Made by a program: the position numbers and the translations under genes
The notes under the pieces: generated by a model
Databases searched by the model: none
What the model was told of the DNA's origin: nothing
Seen by the model: the letters and a program-made list of their open reading frames with translations, nothing else
Assembly (NCBI RefSeq): GCF_964253035.1
Contig: NZ_CAXUQL020000001.1
Location: forward strand, 620,001 to 684,000
Direction: 5' to 3'
DNA length: 64,000 nucleotides
Source: Pseudorhodoferax sp032153935
Lineage (GTDB): Bacteria > Pseudomonadota > Gammaproteobacteria > Burkholderiales > Burkholderiaceae_C
Shown: positions 1 through 7,909 of the stretch, one piece after another
Numbering within the stretch: position 1 is the stretch's first letter
Layout of the letters: every line of letters starts with the position of its first letter

Positions 1-645
1 TGGAACGATGCGGCCGTGGAAGGCAGCTACCGCTTCCTGCGCCGCGTCTGGAACTTCGGCGTCAAGCTGGCCGCCAGCGACTTCTCCATGGCTCTCGAAG
101 CCGCACACGGCGCCACCAGCCTGCAGGACGTGGCCTTCGGCAAGGAAGCCAAGGCGTTGCGGCTGGAGGTGCACAGCGTGCTCAAGCAGATCGACTACGA
201 CTACCAGCGCATGCAGTACAACACCGTGGTGTCCGGCGCCATGAAGCTGCTCAACGCGCTGGAGAACTTCAAGGCCGTCGGCGCCGCTGGCGCGCCCATT
301 GCGCTGGCCGAGGGCTTCGGCATCCTGCTGCGCTGCCTGTACCCGGCCACGCCGCACGTCACGCACGCGCTGTGGTCCGAACTGGGCTACGACCAGCGCT
401 TCGGCGAATTGCTCGACGCGCCCTGGCCGCAGGTCGACACGGGCGCACTGGAACAGGACGAGGTCGAACTCATGCTGCAGATCAACGGCAAGCTGCGCGG
501 CGCGATCCGCGTGCCGGCCGGTGCCGACAAGGCCACCATCGAGGCCGCCGCGCTGGCGCACGAGATGTTCGCCAAGTTCGCCGAGGGCGCGACACCCAAG
601 AAGGTGATCGTGGTGCCGGGCCGCCTCGTCAACCTGGTGCTGTGA
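1..645 (+). CDS. leuS: Leucine--tRNA ligase, C-terminal part (5' end outside window)
   Basis: This is the 3' end of a class Ia aminoacyl-tRNA synthetase, open from base 1 and ending in TGA at 643-645. The visible 214 residues are the anticodon-binding helical domain (WNDAAVEGSYRFLRRVW..., then the YDYQRMQYNTVVSGAMKLLNAL helix region) and the small C-terminal domain (DEVELMLQINGKLRGAIRVPAGADK...), which in LeuRS contacts the tRNA. The enzyme charges tRNA-Leu in the cytoplasm. The stop codon overlaps the ATG of lptE by one base, the usual leuS-lptE coupling in Burkholderiales. The identification is firm; the catalytic and editing domains lie upstream of the window. Confidence 0.96.
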   Translation, partial: WNDAAVEGSYRFLRRVWNFGVKLAASDFSMALEAAHGATSLQDVAFGKEAKALRLEVHSVLKQIDYDYQRMQYNTVVSGAMKLLNALENFKAVGAAGAPIALAEGFGILLRCLYPATPHVTHALWSELGYDQRFGELLDAPWPQVDTGALEQDEVELMLQINGKLRGAIRVPAGADKATIEAAALAHEMFAKFAEGATPKKVIVVPGRLVNLVL

Positions 646-1145
646 TGGCCAGCCGCCGCCACTTCCTCGCCAGCGCAGCCGCGCTGCCCCTGGCCGGCTG
701 CGGCTTCCAGCTGCGCCAGCCGCCGGAGTTTGCGTTCAAGACCATCTACGTGGCCATGCCGCCGAGCTCGCCCATGGCCCTGGAGCTGCGCCGCAACCTG
801 CTCGGCACCGGCCGCGTGGAGGTCATCACCGACCCTGTGGCAGGCCAGAAGGCCGACGTGCGGCTGGAGCCGACCATGGACCAGCGCGAGCGCGTGGTGG
901 TGGGCCGCACCTCCTCGGGCGAAGTGCGCGAGCTGCAGCTGCGCCTGCGCTTTCGCTTCCGGCTGCGCAACGTGCAGGGCGCGGAGCTGATCCCCGACAC
1001 CGAGATCCTGCAGCAGCGCGAACTGAGCTTCAACGAATCCGTGATCCTGGCCAAGGACGCCGAAGAAGCCCTGCTCTACCGCAGCATGCAGTCGGACACC
1101 GTGCAGCAGATCGTGCGGCGCCTGGCCTCGGTCAAGGCGATCTGA
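645..1145 (+). CDS. lptE: LPS-assembly lipoprotein LptE
   Basis: 166-residue outer-membrane lipoprotein that plugs the LptD barrel and helps place lipopolysaccharide in the outer leaflet. The N-terminus has a short signal and a lipobox, LAGC with Cys19, followed by GFQLR, the family signature. The rest (TIYVAMPPSSPMALELRRNL..., ELQLRLRFRFRLRN...) fits LptE/RlpB length and pattern. Its ATG overlaps the leuS stop by one base, so it is very likely cotranscribed with leuS. In most Burkholderiales holA follows directly; here about 3.3 kb carrying an Lrp-type regulator, a YXWGXW lipoprotein and a fusion enzyme lies between. Confidence 0.95.
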   Translation: MASRRHFLASAAALPLAGCGFQLRQPPEFAFKTIYVAMPPSSPMALELRRNLLGTGRVEVITDPVAGQKADVRLEPTMDQRERVVVGRTSSGEVRELQLRLRFRFRLRNVQGAELIPDTEILQQRELSFNESVILAKDAEEALLYRSMQSDTVQQIVRRLASVKAI

Positions 1146-1160
1146 CGGCGCGGGCGGCCG

Positions 1161-1625
1161 ATGGAACGCGACCGCACCGACCTGCGCCTGCTGGAGCTGC
1201 TGCAGCGCGACGGCCGCGCCAGCGTGCAATCGCTGTCCGAAGAGGTGCACCTGTCGGCCCGCGCCACGCTGAACCGCGTGCGCAAGCTCGAGCAACAGGG
1301 CCTCATCGCCGGCTACCGCGCCGTGCTGAACCGCCAGGCCATCGGCCCGGCCATTGCCTTCTTCGCGGAGATCGCGCTCAAGGACCAGCGCCAGGCGGCC
1401 TCGCGCCGCTTCGAGGCGCGCATGCTCGCCACGCCACAGGTGGTCGCGTGCTATTTGCTCAGTGGCCGCTACGACTATCTCGTGCGCATCGCCTGCGGCG
1501 ACCTCGCGCAGTACCAGCGCCTGACCAACGGCTGGCTGGAAGACGCCGCGCTGGGCATCGAGAAGATCGTCACCAACACCGAACTCCAGACGGTCAAGGA
1601 GTTCGGCGGCTTTCCGCTCGGTTGA
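1161..1625 (+). CDS. Lrp/AsnC family transcriptional regulator
   Basis: 154 residues with an N-terminal winged-helix DNA-binding domain (residues about 4-60, LRLLELLQRDGRASVQSLSEE then the recognition helix around SARATLNRVRKLEQQGLI) and a C-terminal RAM/ligand domain (about 65-150, VVACYLLSGRYDYLVRIACGD). Lrp/AsnC proteins sense amino acids and commonly control neighbouring amino-acid catabolic genes. It starts 15 bases after lptE. The likely target is the arginine/ornithine fusion gene at 2247; a 19-bp palindrome at 2126-2144 just upstream of that gene is a candidate site. The target is inference; the family assignment is strong. Confidence 0.93.
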   Translation: MERDRTDLRLLELLQRDGRASVQSLSEEVHLSARATLNRVRKLEQQGLIAGYRAVLNRQAIGPAIAFFAEIALKDQRQAASRRFEARMLATPQVVACYLLSGRYDYLVRIACGDLAQYQRLTNGWLEDAALGIEKIVTNTELQTVKEFGGFPLG

Positions 1626-1628
1626 CGC

Positions 1629-2021
1629 TCAGCGCAGCACCCAGGTGCCGCGCGCCCAGACCCAGCCGTGCTCGCCCCAATACCAGTGGCCGCGCACCCA
1701 GACGTGCATCGGTGACGGCGCTGGCGGCAGCATCTCTACATAGGGCGCCGGCATCGGCGGCACGGCCGACGCCACATAACGGCCGCCGATCCAACGCCAG
1801 TTGCCCTCGCGCCATGCCCAATGGCCCGGCACCCAGTGCAAGCCAGGCCCGGGCAAGGCCGGAATGACTTCCACCAGCGGCGCCGGCACCTCGCGGATCA
1901 CCGCACGCTGGTGCGCAGGCTCCTGAACGACGGTGGTGCAGGCGCCCACCAAGGCACTGCCCGCGACGAGCGCGGCCAGGGCCCATCGGCGAGAACAAGG
2001 CTGCGAGACAGGGGATTGCAT
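1629..2021 (-). CDS. YXWGXW-motif lipoprotein of unknown function
   Basis: 130 residues. A signal sequence ends in a lipobox LVGAC with Cys28, so this is predicted to be an exported lipoprotein. The mature part is very rich in Trp, Gly, His and Pro and contains tryptophan blocks GLHWVPGHWAWREGNWRWIGG and HWYWGEHGWVWARGTW, matching the YXWGXW repeat family found in proteobacterial envelope proteins of unknown role. The ATG is at 2019-2021. It converges on the Lrp gene with 3 bases between stops, and its 5' end faces the fusion gene, so the 225-bp region 2022-2246 is a shared divergent promoter region. Confidence 0.8.
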   Translation of the reverse strand: MQSPVSQPCSRRWALAALVAGSALVGACTTVVQEPAHQRAVIREVPAPLVEVIPALPGPGLHWVPGHWAWREGNWRWIGGRYVASAVPPMPAPYVEMLPPAPSPMHVWVRGHWYWGEHGWVWARGTWVLR

Positions 2022-2246
2022 GGCATGGGCTCCTGTGGGTGGCGATGGCGCCATCCTCGCCAGCGGCGCGCACCATCGCGTGACGGTGGCGCTCGCGCGT
2101 GTTGCAGCTGTAGCGCAGATCCACTCACTTCCGAATCGGAAGTGGCACCCAGCAACCGCTACCGCGCACGGCAGTGCGACCGCCCTGCTTTCACCGCGGC
2201 AGCAGCCCGGTTTTCCTACAGTTCCGAAGACGAAAGGAGAACCGCC
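2022..2246. promoter_or_regulatory. Divergent promoter region between YXWGXW lipoprotein and the aminotransferase fusion gene
   Basis: 225 bases without a convincing gene. It contains the palindrome described at 2126-2144 and ends with a purine-rich ribosome-binding site (GAAAGGAG, 2232-2239) eight bases before the ATG at 2247. Confidence 0.5.
2126..2144. promoter_or_regulatory. Palindromic operator candidate CACTTCCGA-A-TCGGAAGTG
   Basis: Perfect inverted repeat with 9-bp arms around a single central base, 102 bases upstream of the fusion-gene ATG and 104 upstream of the divergent lipoprotein ATG. Given the adjacent Lrp/AsnC gene it is a reasonable candidate for that regulator's site, though Lrp sites are usually more degenerate. 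The palindrome is seen; the regulator is inferred. Confidence 0.5.
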
Positions 2247-4367
2247 ATGGACCGCCACCCCATCCGTTCCGAAGTGCTGATCGAGGCCGAGCGCCTGCAC
2301 TGCGCCCCCAACTACCAACCCATCCCCGTGGTCATCGAGCGCGCGCTCGACTGCCATGTCTGGGACGTGGACGGCAAACGCTACCTGGACATGATGGGTG
2401 CGTACTCCGCCGTCAGCCACGGCCACCTGCACCCGCGCATCGTCGCGGCCGCCCAACGCCAGCTCGGCCGCGTGGCCGTGACCTCGCGGGCCTACCACGG
2501 CGATACGCTGGGGCCCTTCCTGGAAAAACTCTGCGCGCTGGCCGGCTTCGACCAGGCGCTGCCCATGAACACCGGCGCCGAGGCCGTGGAAACCGCCATC
2601 AAGGCCGCGCGCCGCTGGGGCCACCAGGTGCGCGGCCTGCCGGACGGCACGGCCGAGATCCTCGTGGCGCGGCAGAACTTCCACGGCCGCACCACCACCG
2701 TCATCAGCGCATCCAGCGAACCGTCCTACCGCGCCGGCTTCGGCCCGTTCACGCCGGGTTTCCGCTGGTTCGACTTCGGCGACATGGCCAGCCTGCGCGC
2801 CGCCACCACGGCCAGCACCTGTGCCGTGCTGGTCGAGCCCATCCAGGGCGAGGCCGGTGTCGTGCTGCCGCCGCCCGGCTTCTTCGCAGCGCTGCGCGCC
2901 TGGTGCGACGCCAACCGCATCCTGTTGATCATGGACGAGGTGCAGTCCGGCCTGGGCCGCACGGGCCGCTGGTTCGCGTTCGAGCACGAGGGCATCCGGC
3001 CCGACGCACTGATCCTGGGCAAGGCGCTGGGCGGCGGCCTGCTGCCGGTCAGCGCCTTCCTCGCGGACCGGTGGCTGATGCAGGTGTTCTCGCCCGGCAG
3101 CCATGGCTCCACCTTCGGCGGCAATGCGCTGGCCGCGGCCGTGGCCCACGAGGCCCTGCGCGTGATGGAGGACGAGCAGCTTGTCGCGCGCTCCGCCGCG
3201 CTGGGCACGCACCTGCTGGCGCGCCTGCGGGGCGTGCAGGCGCAGTGGCCCACGCTGGTGCGCGGCGTGCGAGGGCGCGGCCTGTGGGTCGGCGTGGACC
3301 TGGACCCAGCCCACGCCAGTGCGCGCGACGTCGTGGAGCGCATGGCCGAGGCCGGCGTGCTGTCCAAGGAGACGCACGAGACCGTGATCCGCTTCGCGCC
3401 GCCATTGACCATCACGCGCGCGCTCATCGACGCGGGCGTGGACCGCTTTGCCGAGGTGCTGGCCGCGTTGCCGGGCGCCGGCGCGCCGCGCAGCGGTGCG
3501 GCAGCCCAGACTGCAGCCGTCCCTGCGCCGCTGCGCCCTCGCCTGCTCATGAGCGCACCCGAGCACTTCGAGGTGTCCTACGCCATCAACCCCTGGATGG
3601 AGCCGGATCTCTGGCGGCCCGACGACGCCACGCTGCGCCGGCAGGCGCGTGCGGGCTGGGATGCGCTGCGCGCCACCTACGAAGGCCTGGGCGCCGTGGT
3701 CGAGACCATGCCGCCCTCGGCCGGCCTGCCCGACATGGTGTTCACCGCCAACGCGGCCGTGGTGGTCGACCGCCAGGTGCTGCTGGCGCGCTTTCGCCAC
3801 CCCGAACGCCAGGGCGAGCAAGCCCACGGCCGCGCGCTGTTCGAACAGCTGCGCGCGCGCGGCCTGGTCGATCGCCTGCACGTGCTGCCCGAAGGCGTCT
3901 GCTTCGAGGGCAATGGCGATGCGGTGGTCGACAACACCCGCGGCATCTGCTGGATGGGCTACGGCCCGCGCTCGGACCTGCGCGCCCGCGAAACGCTGCA
4001 GACCGTGGCGCGCCGGCCGGTGCTGGCTCTGGAACTGGTCGACCCGCGGTTCTACCACCTGGACACCTGCCTGAGCCTGCTCTCGGGCGGCGAGCTGCTG
4101 GCCGTGCGGCGGGCGTTCTCGCCGCAGGGCTGGCAGCAGCTGCGGGACATCGCCGACACCCAACTGGTCGAGATGCCCGAGGAGGATGCCCTGCAGCTGG
4201 CCGCCAACGCCGTCTGCATCGGCCACGACCTGGTCATGGGCCATTGCAGCGCCACGCTGCGCCAGCTGCTGGAACACCGCGGCTACCGCGCCCGCGTGGT
4301 CCCGCTGGAGGCGTTCCGCCGCTCCGGCGGTTCCGCGCGCTGCCTGACCCTGGAACTCGGCACGTAA
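2247..4367 (+). CDS. Fusion protein: ornithine aminotransferase + arginine dihydrolase/DDAH-like domain
   Basis: 706 residues in two halves. Residues 1-410 are a class III PLP-dependent aminotransferase resembling ornithine-oxo-acid transaminase (RocD): GAYSAVSHGHLHPRI, NTGAEAVETAIKAAR, IMDEVQSGLGRTG and PLP lysine Lys259 in GKALGGG. After a Pro/Ala-rich linker, residues 435-706 form an amidinotransferase-fold hydrolase with YAINPWM, PDMVFTANAA, FEGNGDA, catalytic His604 (FYHLDTC) and Cys699 (GGSARCLTL). These blocks match what I recall of the arginine dihydrolase domain of cyanobacterial ArgZ/AgrE, which converts arginine to ornithine, ammonia and CO2; a DDAH-like activity is the alternative. 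Together the halves could take arginine to glutamate semialdehyde. The reading frame is continuous, with GAAAGGAG ahead of the ATG. Control by the nearby Lrp gene is plausible. Confidence 0.85.
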   Translation: MDRHPIRSEVLIEAERLHCAPNYQPIPVVIERALDCHVWDVDGKRYLDMMGAYSAVSHGHLHPRIVAAAQRQLGRVAVTSRAYHGDTLGPFLEKLCALAGFDQALPMNTGAEAVETAIKAARRWGHQVRGLPDGTAEILVARQNFHGRTTTVISASSEPSYRAGFGPFTPGFRWFDFGDMASLRAATTASTCAVLVEPIQGEAGVVLPPPGFFAALRAWCDANRILLIMDEVQSGLGRTGRWFAFEHEGIRPDALILGKALGGGLLPVSAFLADRWLMQVFSPGSHGSTFGGNALAAAVAHEALRVMEDEQLVARSAALGTHLLARLRGVQAQWPTLVRGVRGRGLWVGVDLDPAHASARDVVERMAEAGVLSKETHETVIRFAPPLTITRALIDAGVDRFAEVLAALPGAGAPRSGAAAQTAAVPAPLRPRLLMSAPEHFEVSYAINPWMEPDLWRPDDATLRRQARAGWDALRATYEGLGAVVETMPPSAGLPDMVFTANAAVVVDRQVLLARFRHPERQGEQAHGRALFEQLRARGLVDRLHVLPEGVCFEGNGDAVVDNTRGICWMGYGPRSDLRARETLQTVARRPVLALELVDPRFYHLDTCLSLLSGGELLAVRRAFSPQGWQQLRDIADTQLVEMPEEDALQLAANAVCIGHDLVMGHCSATLRQLLEHRGYRARVVPLEAFRRSGGSARCLTLELGT

Positions 4368-4379
4368 ACTGCAGTCATG

Positions 4380-4448
4380 CTGCCCCCACGCTCATCGCTT
4401 CGCGTATCGCTGCCCCCCGAGGGGGCGCTTCAGCGCCTTCGGGCGGCC
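4380..4448 (-). repeat. Comamonadaceae-type C-rich hairpin repeat, copy 1
   Basis: On the minus strand this reads GGCCGC, a CCCCCTCGGGGGG core hairpin, a second hairpin containing GCGATACGCGAAGCGA, then GGGGGCAG. The same architecture, with a different second hairpin, recurs at 39826-39895. It fills the gap between the fusion gene and holA. Such elements are common between genes in this family of bacteria; the role is unknown, perhaps mRNA structure or termination. Confidence 0.6.
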
Positions 4449-4463
4449 GGGCGGCGCTGAACT

Positions 4464-5525
4464 ATGCAACTGGCCCCGGCCCAACTTCCGCAACAACTGC
4501 AGCGCGGCCTGCGTTCGCTCTACACCCTGCACGGCGACGAGCCGCTGCTGCTGCAGGAGGCGGCCGACGCCATCCGCTCCACTGCGCGCAGCCAGGGCTA
4601 CACCGAGCGCAGCGTGTTCACGGTCGCCGGCGCGCACTTCGACTGGGGCGGCGTGCTGGCCGCCGGTGGCGCCATGAGCCTGTTCGCCGACAAGCAGGTA
4701 CTGGACATCCGCATCCCCTCGGGCAAGCCCGGCAAGGACGGCAGCACCGCCCTGCAACAGCTGGCCGAGCAATCCCAGGGCAACGACAGCACGCTGGTGC
4801 TCATCAGCCTGCCGCGGTTGGACCGCACCACCAAGACCGGTGCCTGGTTCGCCGCGCTGGATGCGAATGGCGCAACGGTGCAGATCGACCCGATCGAGCG
4901 CGCCACGCTGCCGGCCTGGATCGCCCAGCGCCTCAAGGCCCAGGGCCAGCAGGTGACGCCCGGCGAGGAAGGCCAGCGCACGCTGCAGTTCTTCGCCGAC
5001 CGCGTGGAAGGCAACCTGCTGGCCGCGCACCAGGAGATCAGCAAGCTCGCGCTGCTGCACCCACCGGGCGAACTCAGCTTCGAGCAGGTCGAGAGCGCGG
5101 TGCTCAACGTGGCCCGCTACGACGTGTTCAAGCTGTCCGAAGCCGTGCTGGGCGGCCAGGTGCTGCGCGTGCAGCGCATGCTCGATGGCCTTCAGGCCGA
5201 GGGCGAGGCCGCCGTGCTCGTGCACTACACGCTGGCCGAGGACATCCGCGCGCTCAAGCGCGTGAAGGACGCCATGGCCGCCGGCCGCCCGCTGCCCATG
5301 GCGCTGCGCGAACAACGCGTCTGGGGCATCAAGGAGCGGCTGTTCGAGCGCGTGCTGCCGCGGCTAACGCCGGCCGCGCTGGCGCGGCTGCTGCACGGCG
5401 CCCATGCGGTGGACGGCATCGTCAAGGGCCTCAAGGTGCCGGACTGGCCGACCGACGGCTGGCAGGCGCTGCAGCGCCTGGCGCTGGCGCTGGCGCGCGT
5501 GTGCGCTCAGGCACCCACGCGCTGA
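4464..5525 (+). CDS. holA: DNA polymerase III subunit delta
   Basis: 353 residues, the usual length of HolA, the clamp-loader subunit that opens the beta sliding clamp. Recognised by the N-terminal LYTLHGDEPLLLQEAADAIR block, the D-rich middle and the C-terminal collar region (RVWGIKERLFERVLPRLTPAALARLLHGAHAVDGIVKGL). It acts in the cytoplasm at the replisome. In related genomes it directly follows lptE and precedes proA; here both junctions have been expanded. It converges on phnE with 10 bases between the stops. Confidence 0.95.
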   Translation: MQLAPAQLPQQLQRGLRSLYTLHGDEPLLLQEAADAIRSTARSQGYTERSVFTVAGAHFDWGGVLAAGGAMSLFADKQVLDIRIPSGKPGKDGSTALQQLAEQSQGNDSTLVLISLPRLDRTTKTGAWFAALDANGATVQIDPIERATLPAWIAQRLKAQGQQVTPGEEGQRTLQFFADRVEGNLLAAHQEISKLALLHPPGELSFEQVESAVLNVARYDVFKLSEAVLGGQVLRVQRMLDGLQAEGEAAVLVHYTLAEDIRALKRVKDAMAAGRPLPMALREQRVWGIKERLFERVLPRLTPAALARLLHGAHAVDGIVKGLKVPDWPTDGWQALQRLALALARVCAQAPTR

Positions 5526-5535
5526 AGGCGCCCGT

Positions 5536-6342
5536 TCAGAGCAGCCGCTTGCGCAGCTGCAGCACCACCACCTCGGCCAGCAGCACCACCGCGAAGATGA
5601 CGGCCAGCACCAGGGCCACGCGGTTCCAGTGGAACAGGTCGATGGCGGTGTTCAGCACCACGCCGATGCCGCCGGCCCCGACCAGCCCCAGCACGCCGGA
5701 CTCGCGCACGTTGATGTCCCAACGCAGCAGCGCCACCGACCAGAACGCCGGCTTGATCTGCGGCCAGTAGCCGTACAGCAGCTGCGCCATGCGCGTGGCA
5801 CCAGCCGCCTGCAGGGCCTCGATGGGGCCGCGCGGCATCTGCTCCAGCGCCTCGCCGACCAGCTTGCCGACGAAGCCCACCGAGCGCATCGCGATCGCCA
5901 GCATGCCGGCCAGCGGACCGGGGCCGAAGATGGCCACGAACAGCAGCGCCCAGACCAGCGAATTGACCGAGCGGCTGCCCACCAGCAGCACCCGCGCCAG
6001 CAGGTTCAGCACACGGCTGTGGACCACGTTGGGCGCCACCAGCACGCCCAGCGGCAATGCCAGCAGCAGCGAGAGCAGGGTGCCCAGCGTGGCCATGTGC
6101 AGCGTTTCGAGCAAGGCCGCGTGCACGCCGTCCGGGTAATGCGCCCAGTCCACCGGCCACATGCGGCCGAGCAGGTCGGCCATCTGCTCGGGTGCATCGA
6201 GCAGGAATTCGGGGATCACCTCGAGATGGCGCACCGACTGGACCAGCGCGACGACGATGGCCAGCCAGACCGCGTGGCGCACCAGGCGCTGCGCTGGCGT
6301 GTGGCGCTGCAGCGCCGGATGCAGTGCGGCGGCCTCAGACAT
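5536..6342 (-). CDS. phnE: Phosphonate-type ABC transporter permease (second PhnE)
   Basis: 268-residue inner-membrane permease of the PhnE family with about six membrane segments and the permease loop EALQAAGATRMAQLLYGYWPQ that docks to the ATPase. The chosen ATG (6340-6342) overlaps the stop of the upstream phnE copy (ATGTCTGA), which fixes it over an upstream in-frame ATG at 6363. Last gene of a phnD-phnC-phnE-phnE order. Two permease genes instead of one suggest a heterodimeric channel, a common arrangement in non-enteric bacteria. No C-P lyase or phosphonatase gene is in view, so the actual ligand (phosphonate, phosphite or another oxyanion) is open. Confidence 0.9.
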   Translation of the reverse strand: MSEAAALHPALQRHTPAQRLVRHAVWLAIVVALVQSVRHLEVIPEFLLDAPEQMADLLGRMWPVDWAHYPDGVHAALLETLHMATLGTLLSLLLALPLGVLVAPNVVHSRVLNLLARVLLVGSRSVNSLVWALLFVAIFGPGPLAGMLAIAMRSVGFVGKLVGEALEQMPRGPIEALQAAGATRMAQLLYGYWPQIKPAFWSVALLRWDINVRESGVLGLVGAGGIGVVLNTAIDLFHWNRVALVLAVIFAVVLLAEVVVLQLRKRLL

Positions 6343-7117
6343 CGAGCACCTTGCGCAAGCCATTCACCACCAGTTCGCCCAGCACGATGATGGCGATCAC
6401 CGTGGCCAGGATGGTGGCGACGAAGCCGTACTCGTAACGCAGGAAGGCGGCGAACAGCGCGCCGCCGATGCCACCGGCGCCGACGATGCCGACCATGGTG
6501 GAGTTGCGCAGATTGGAGTCGAGCTGGTAGGTGGCGAAGCCCACGAAGCGCGGCATCACCTGCGGCAGCACGCCGAACAGCACCACGCCGGCGAACGAGG
6601 CGCCGGTAGCGCGCATCGCCTCGATCGGCTTGGGCGAGATCTCCTCGATGGCGTCGGCGAACAGCTTGCCGACGAAGCCCACCGTGGCCACCACCAGCGC
6701 CAGGATGCCGGCCAGCGGCCCGAAGCCCACGGCCTTGACGAACAGGATGGCGCTGATCACGGGATGCAGCGCACGGCAGGCCGCGATCAGCGCACGCCCG
6801 GCCACGCGCAGCGGCATCGGCGACAGGTTGGCCGCGGCCATCAGGCCGATGGGCAGGCTCAGCACCAGGCCACCCGCGGTGGCCAGCACGGCGATCTGCA
6901 GCGTCTCCTGGATGCCCTGCCAGAGCTCGTCCATCTTGCCCAGCTCGGGCGGGAACAGACGGCCGAGGAAACGGGCGCCCTGCTCCCAGCCCGTGGCCAG
7001 GCGCTCGGCCGACACGTCCATGGTGGCCAGCGACCAGGCCAGGTAGGCCAGGCCCGCCAGCGCGGCCAGCAACTGGCCGCGCGTCCAGGCAAAGGCCACG
7101 GGTTTCACGCCAGCCAT
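6335..7117 (-). CDS. phnE: Phosphonate-type ABC transporter permease (first PhnE)
   Basis: 260-residue PhnE-family inner-membrane permease. It has hydrophobic segments from about residue 15, the EAA-like coupling loop (PIEAMRATGASFAGVVLFGVLPQVMPRF) and the LRNSTMVGIVGAGGIG block typical of the family. It overlaps phnC by 13 bases upstream and the second phnE by 8 bases downstream, so translation of the three is tightly coupled. It should pair with the second permease and the PhnC ATPase to form the importer. Confidence 0.92.
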   Translation of the reverse strand: MAGVKPVAFAWTRGQLLAALAGLAYLAWSLATMDVSAERLATGWEQGARFLGRLFPPELGKMDELWQGIQETLQIAVLATAGGLVLSLPIGLMAAANLSPMPLRVAGRALIAACRALHPVISAILFVKAVGFGPLAGILALVVATVGFVGKLFADAIEEISPKPIEAMRATGASFAGVVLFGVLPQVMPRFVGFATYQLDSNLRNSTMVGIVGAGGIGGALFAAFLRYEYGFVATILATVIAIIVLGELVVNGLRKVLDV

Positions 7118-7890
7118 GCCTCGCCTCCGTAGATCTGGCGCAGGTGGGCATCCTGCAGACCCTGCGGCGGTCCGTCGTAGACCACGCGGCCACCGGTCAT
7201 GCCGACGACGCGGTCCGAATAGCGCCGCGCCAGCTCCACGTCATGGATGTTCACCAGCACCGGAATGCCGCGCGCGCGGCCCTGCTCGCGCAGCATCTCC
7301 ATGATCTCGACCGAGGTCTTGGGGTCCAGCGAGGAGGTCGGCTCGTCGGCCAGCAGCACGGCCGGACGCTGCATCAGCGCGCGCGCGATGCCCACGCGCT
7401 GGCGCTGGCCGCCGCTCAGCGCATCGACGCGGCGCGTGGCGAAGTCGGCCAGGCCCACGGTCTTCAGCAGCGCCAGGGCGTAGGCCACGTCCTCGGCATC
7501 GAAGCGGCGGCGCCAGGCGCGCCAGGCCGACAGGTAGCCCAGCCGGCCGGTCAGCAGGTTCTCCAGCACCGTCAGGCGTTCGACCAGGTTGTATTCCTGG
7601 AACACCATGCCGATGTGGCGCCGCGCCGCGCGCAGTGCGCTGCCGCGCAGCTGCGCCATGTCCACCCGCTGCCCCTGCAGCTCCAGCAGGATGCGGCCGG
7701 CGGTCGGGTCGACCAGCCGGTTGATGCAACGGATCAGCGTGCTCTTGCCGGTGCCCGAGGGGCCGATGATGCTGGTCATCCCGGTGCCGGACACGGCCAG
7801 GTCGATGCCCTTGAGCACCGGCTGGCCCGGCCGGTATTCCTTGATGAGCTGCTCGATGCGCAGCGTGCCGGCCGTGGCGTTGGCGTGCAT
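7105..7890 (-). CDS. phnC: Phosphonate-type ABC transporter ATP-binding protein
   Basis: 261-residue ATPase energising the phn importer. Walker A GPSGTGKST, a Q-loop in FQEYNLVERLTVLENLLTGRLGYL (characteristic of PhnC), the ABC signature LSGGQRQRVGIARAL and Walker B VLLADEPTSSLDP are all present. The ATG at 7888-7890 lies 19 bases after phnD's stop. It overlaps the first phnE by 13 bases. Cytoplasmic face of the inner membrane. Confidence 0.95.
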   Translation of the reverse strand: MHANATAGTLRIEQLIKEYRPGQPVLKGIDLAVSGTGMTSIIGPSGTGKSTLIRCINRLVDPTAGRILLELQGQRVDMAQLRGSALRAARRHIGMVFQEYNLVERLTVLENLLTGRLGYLSAWRAWRRRFDAEDVAYALALLKTVGLADFATRRVDALSGGQRQRVGIARALMQRPAVLLADEPTSSLDPKTSVEIMEMLREQGRARGIPVLVNIHDVELARRYSDRVVGMTGGRVVYDGPPQGLQDAHLRQIYGGEAWLA

Positions 7891-7909
7891 GGACAGGTGC
7901 GCTCCCGGC

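Noticed and set aside
2174..5770. A very long open frame of about 1,200 codons covering the fusion gene and holA in another frame
   Set aside because: It is a shadow of two real genes in GC-rich DNA; its translation is Arg/Ala/Gly-rich with no domains.
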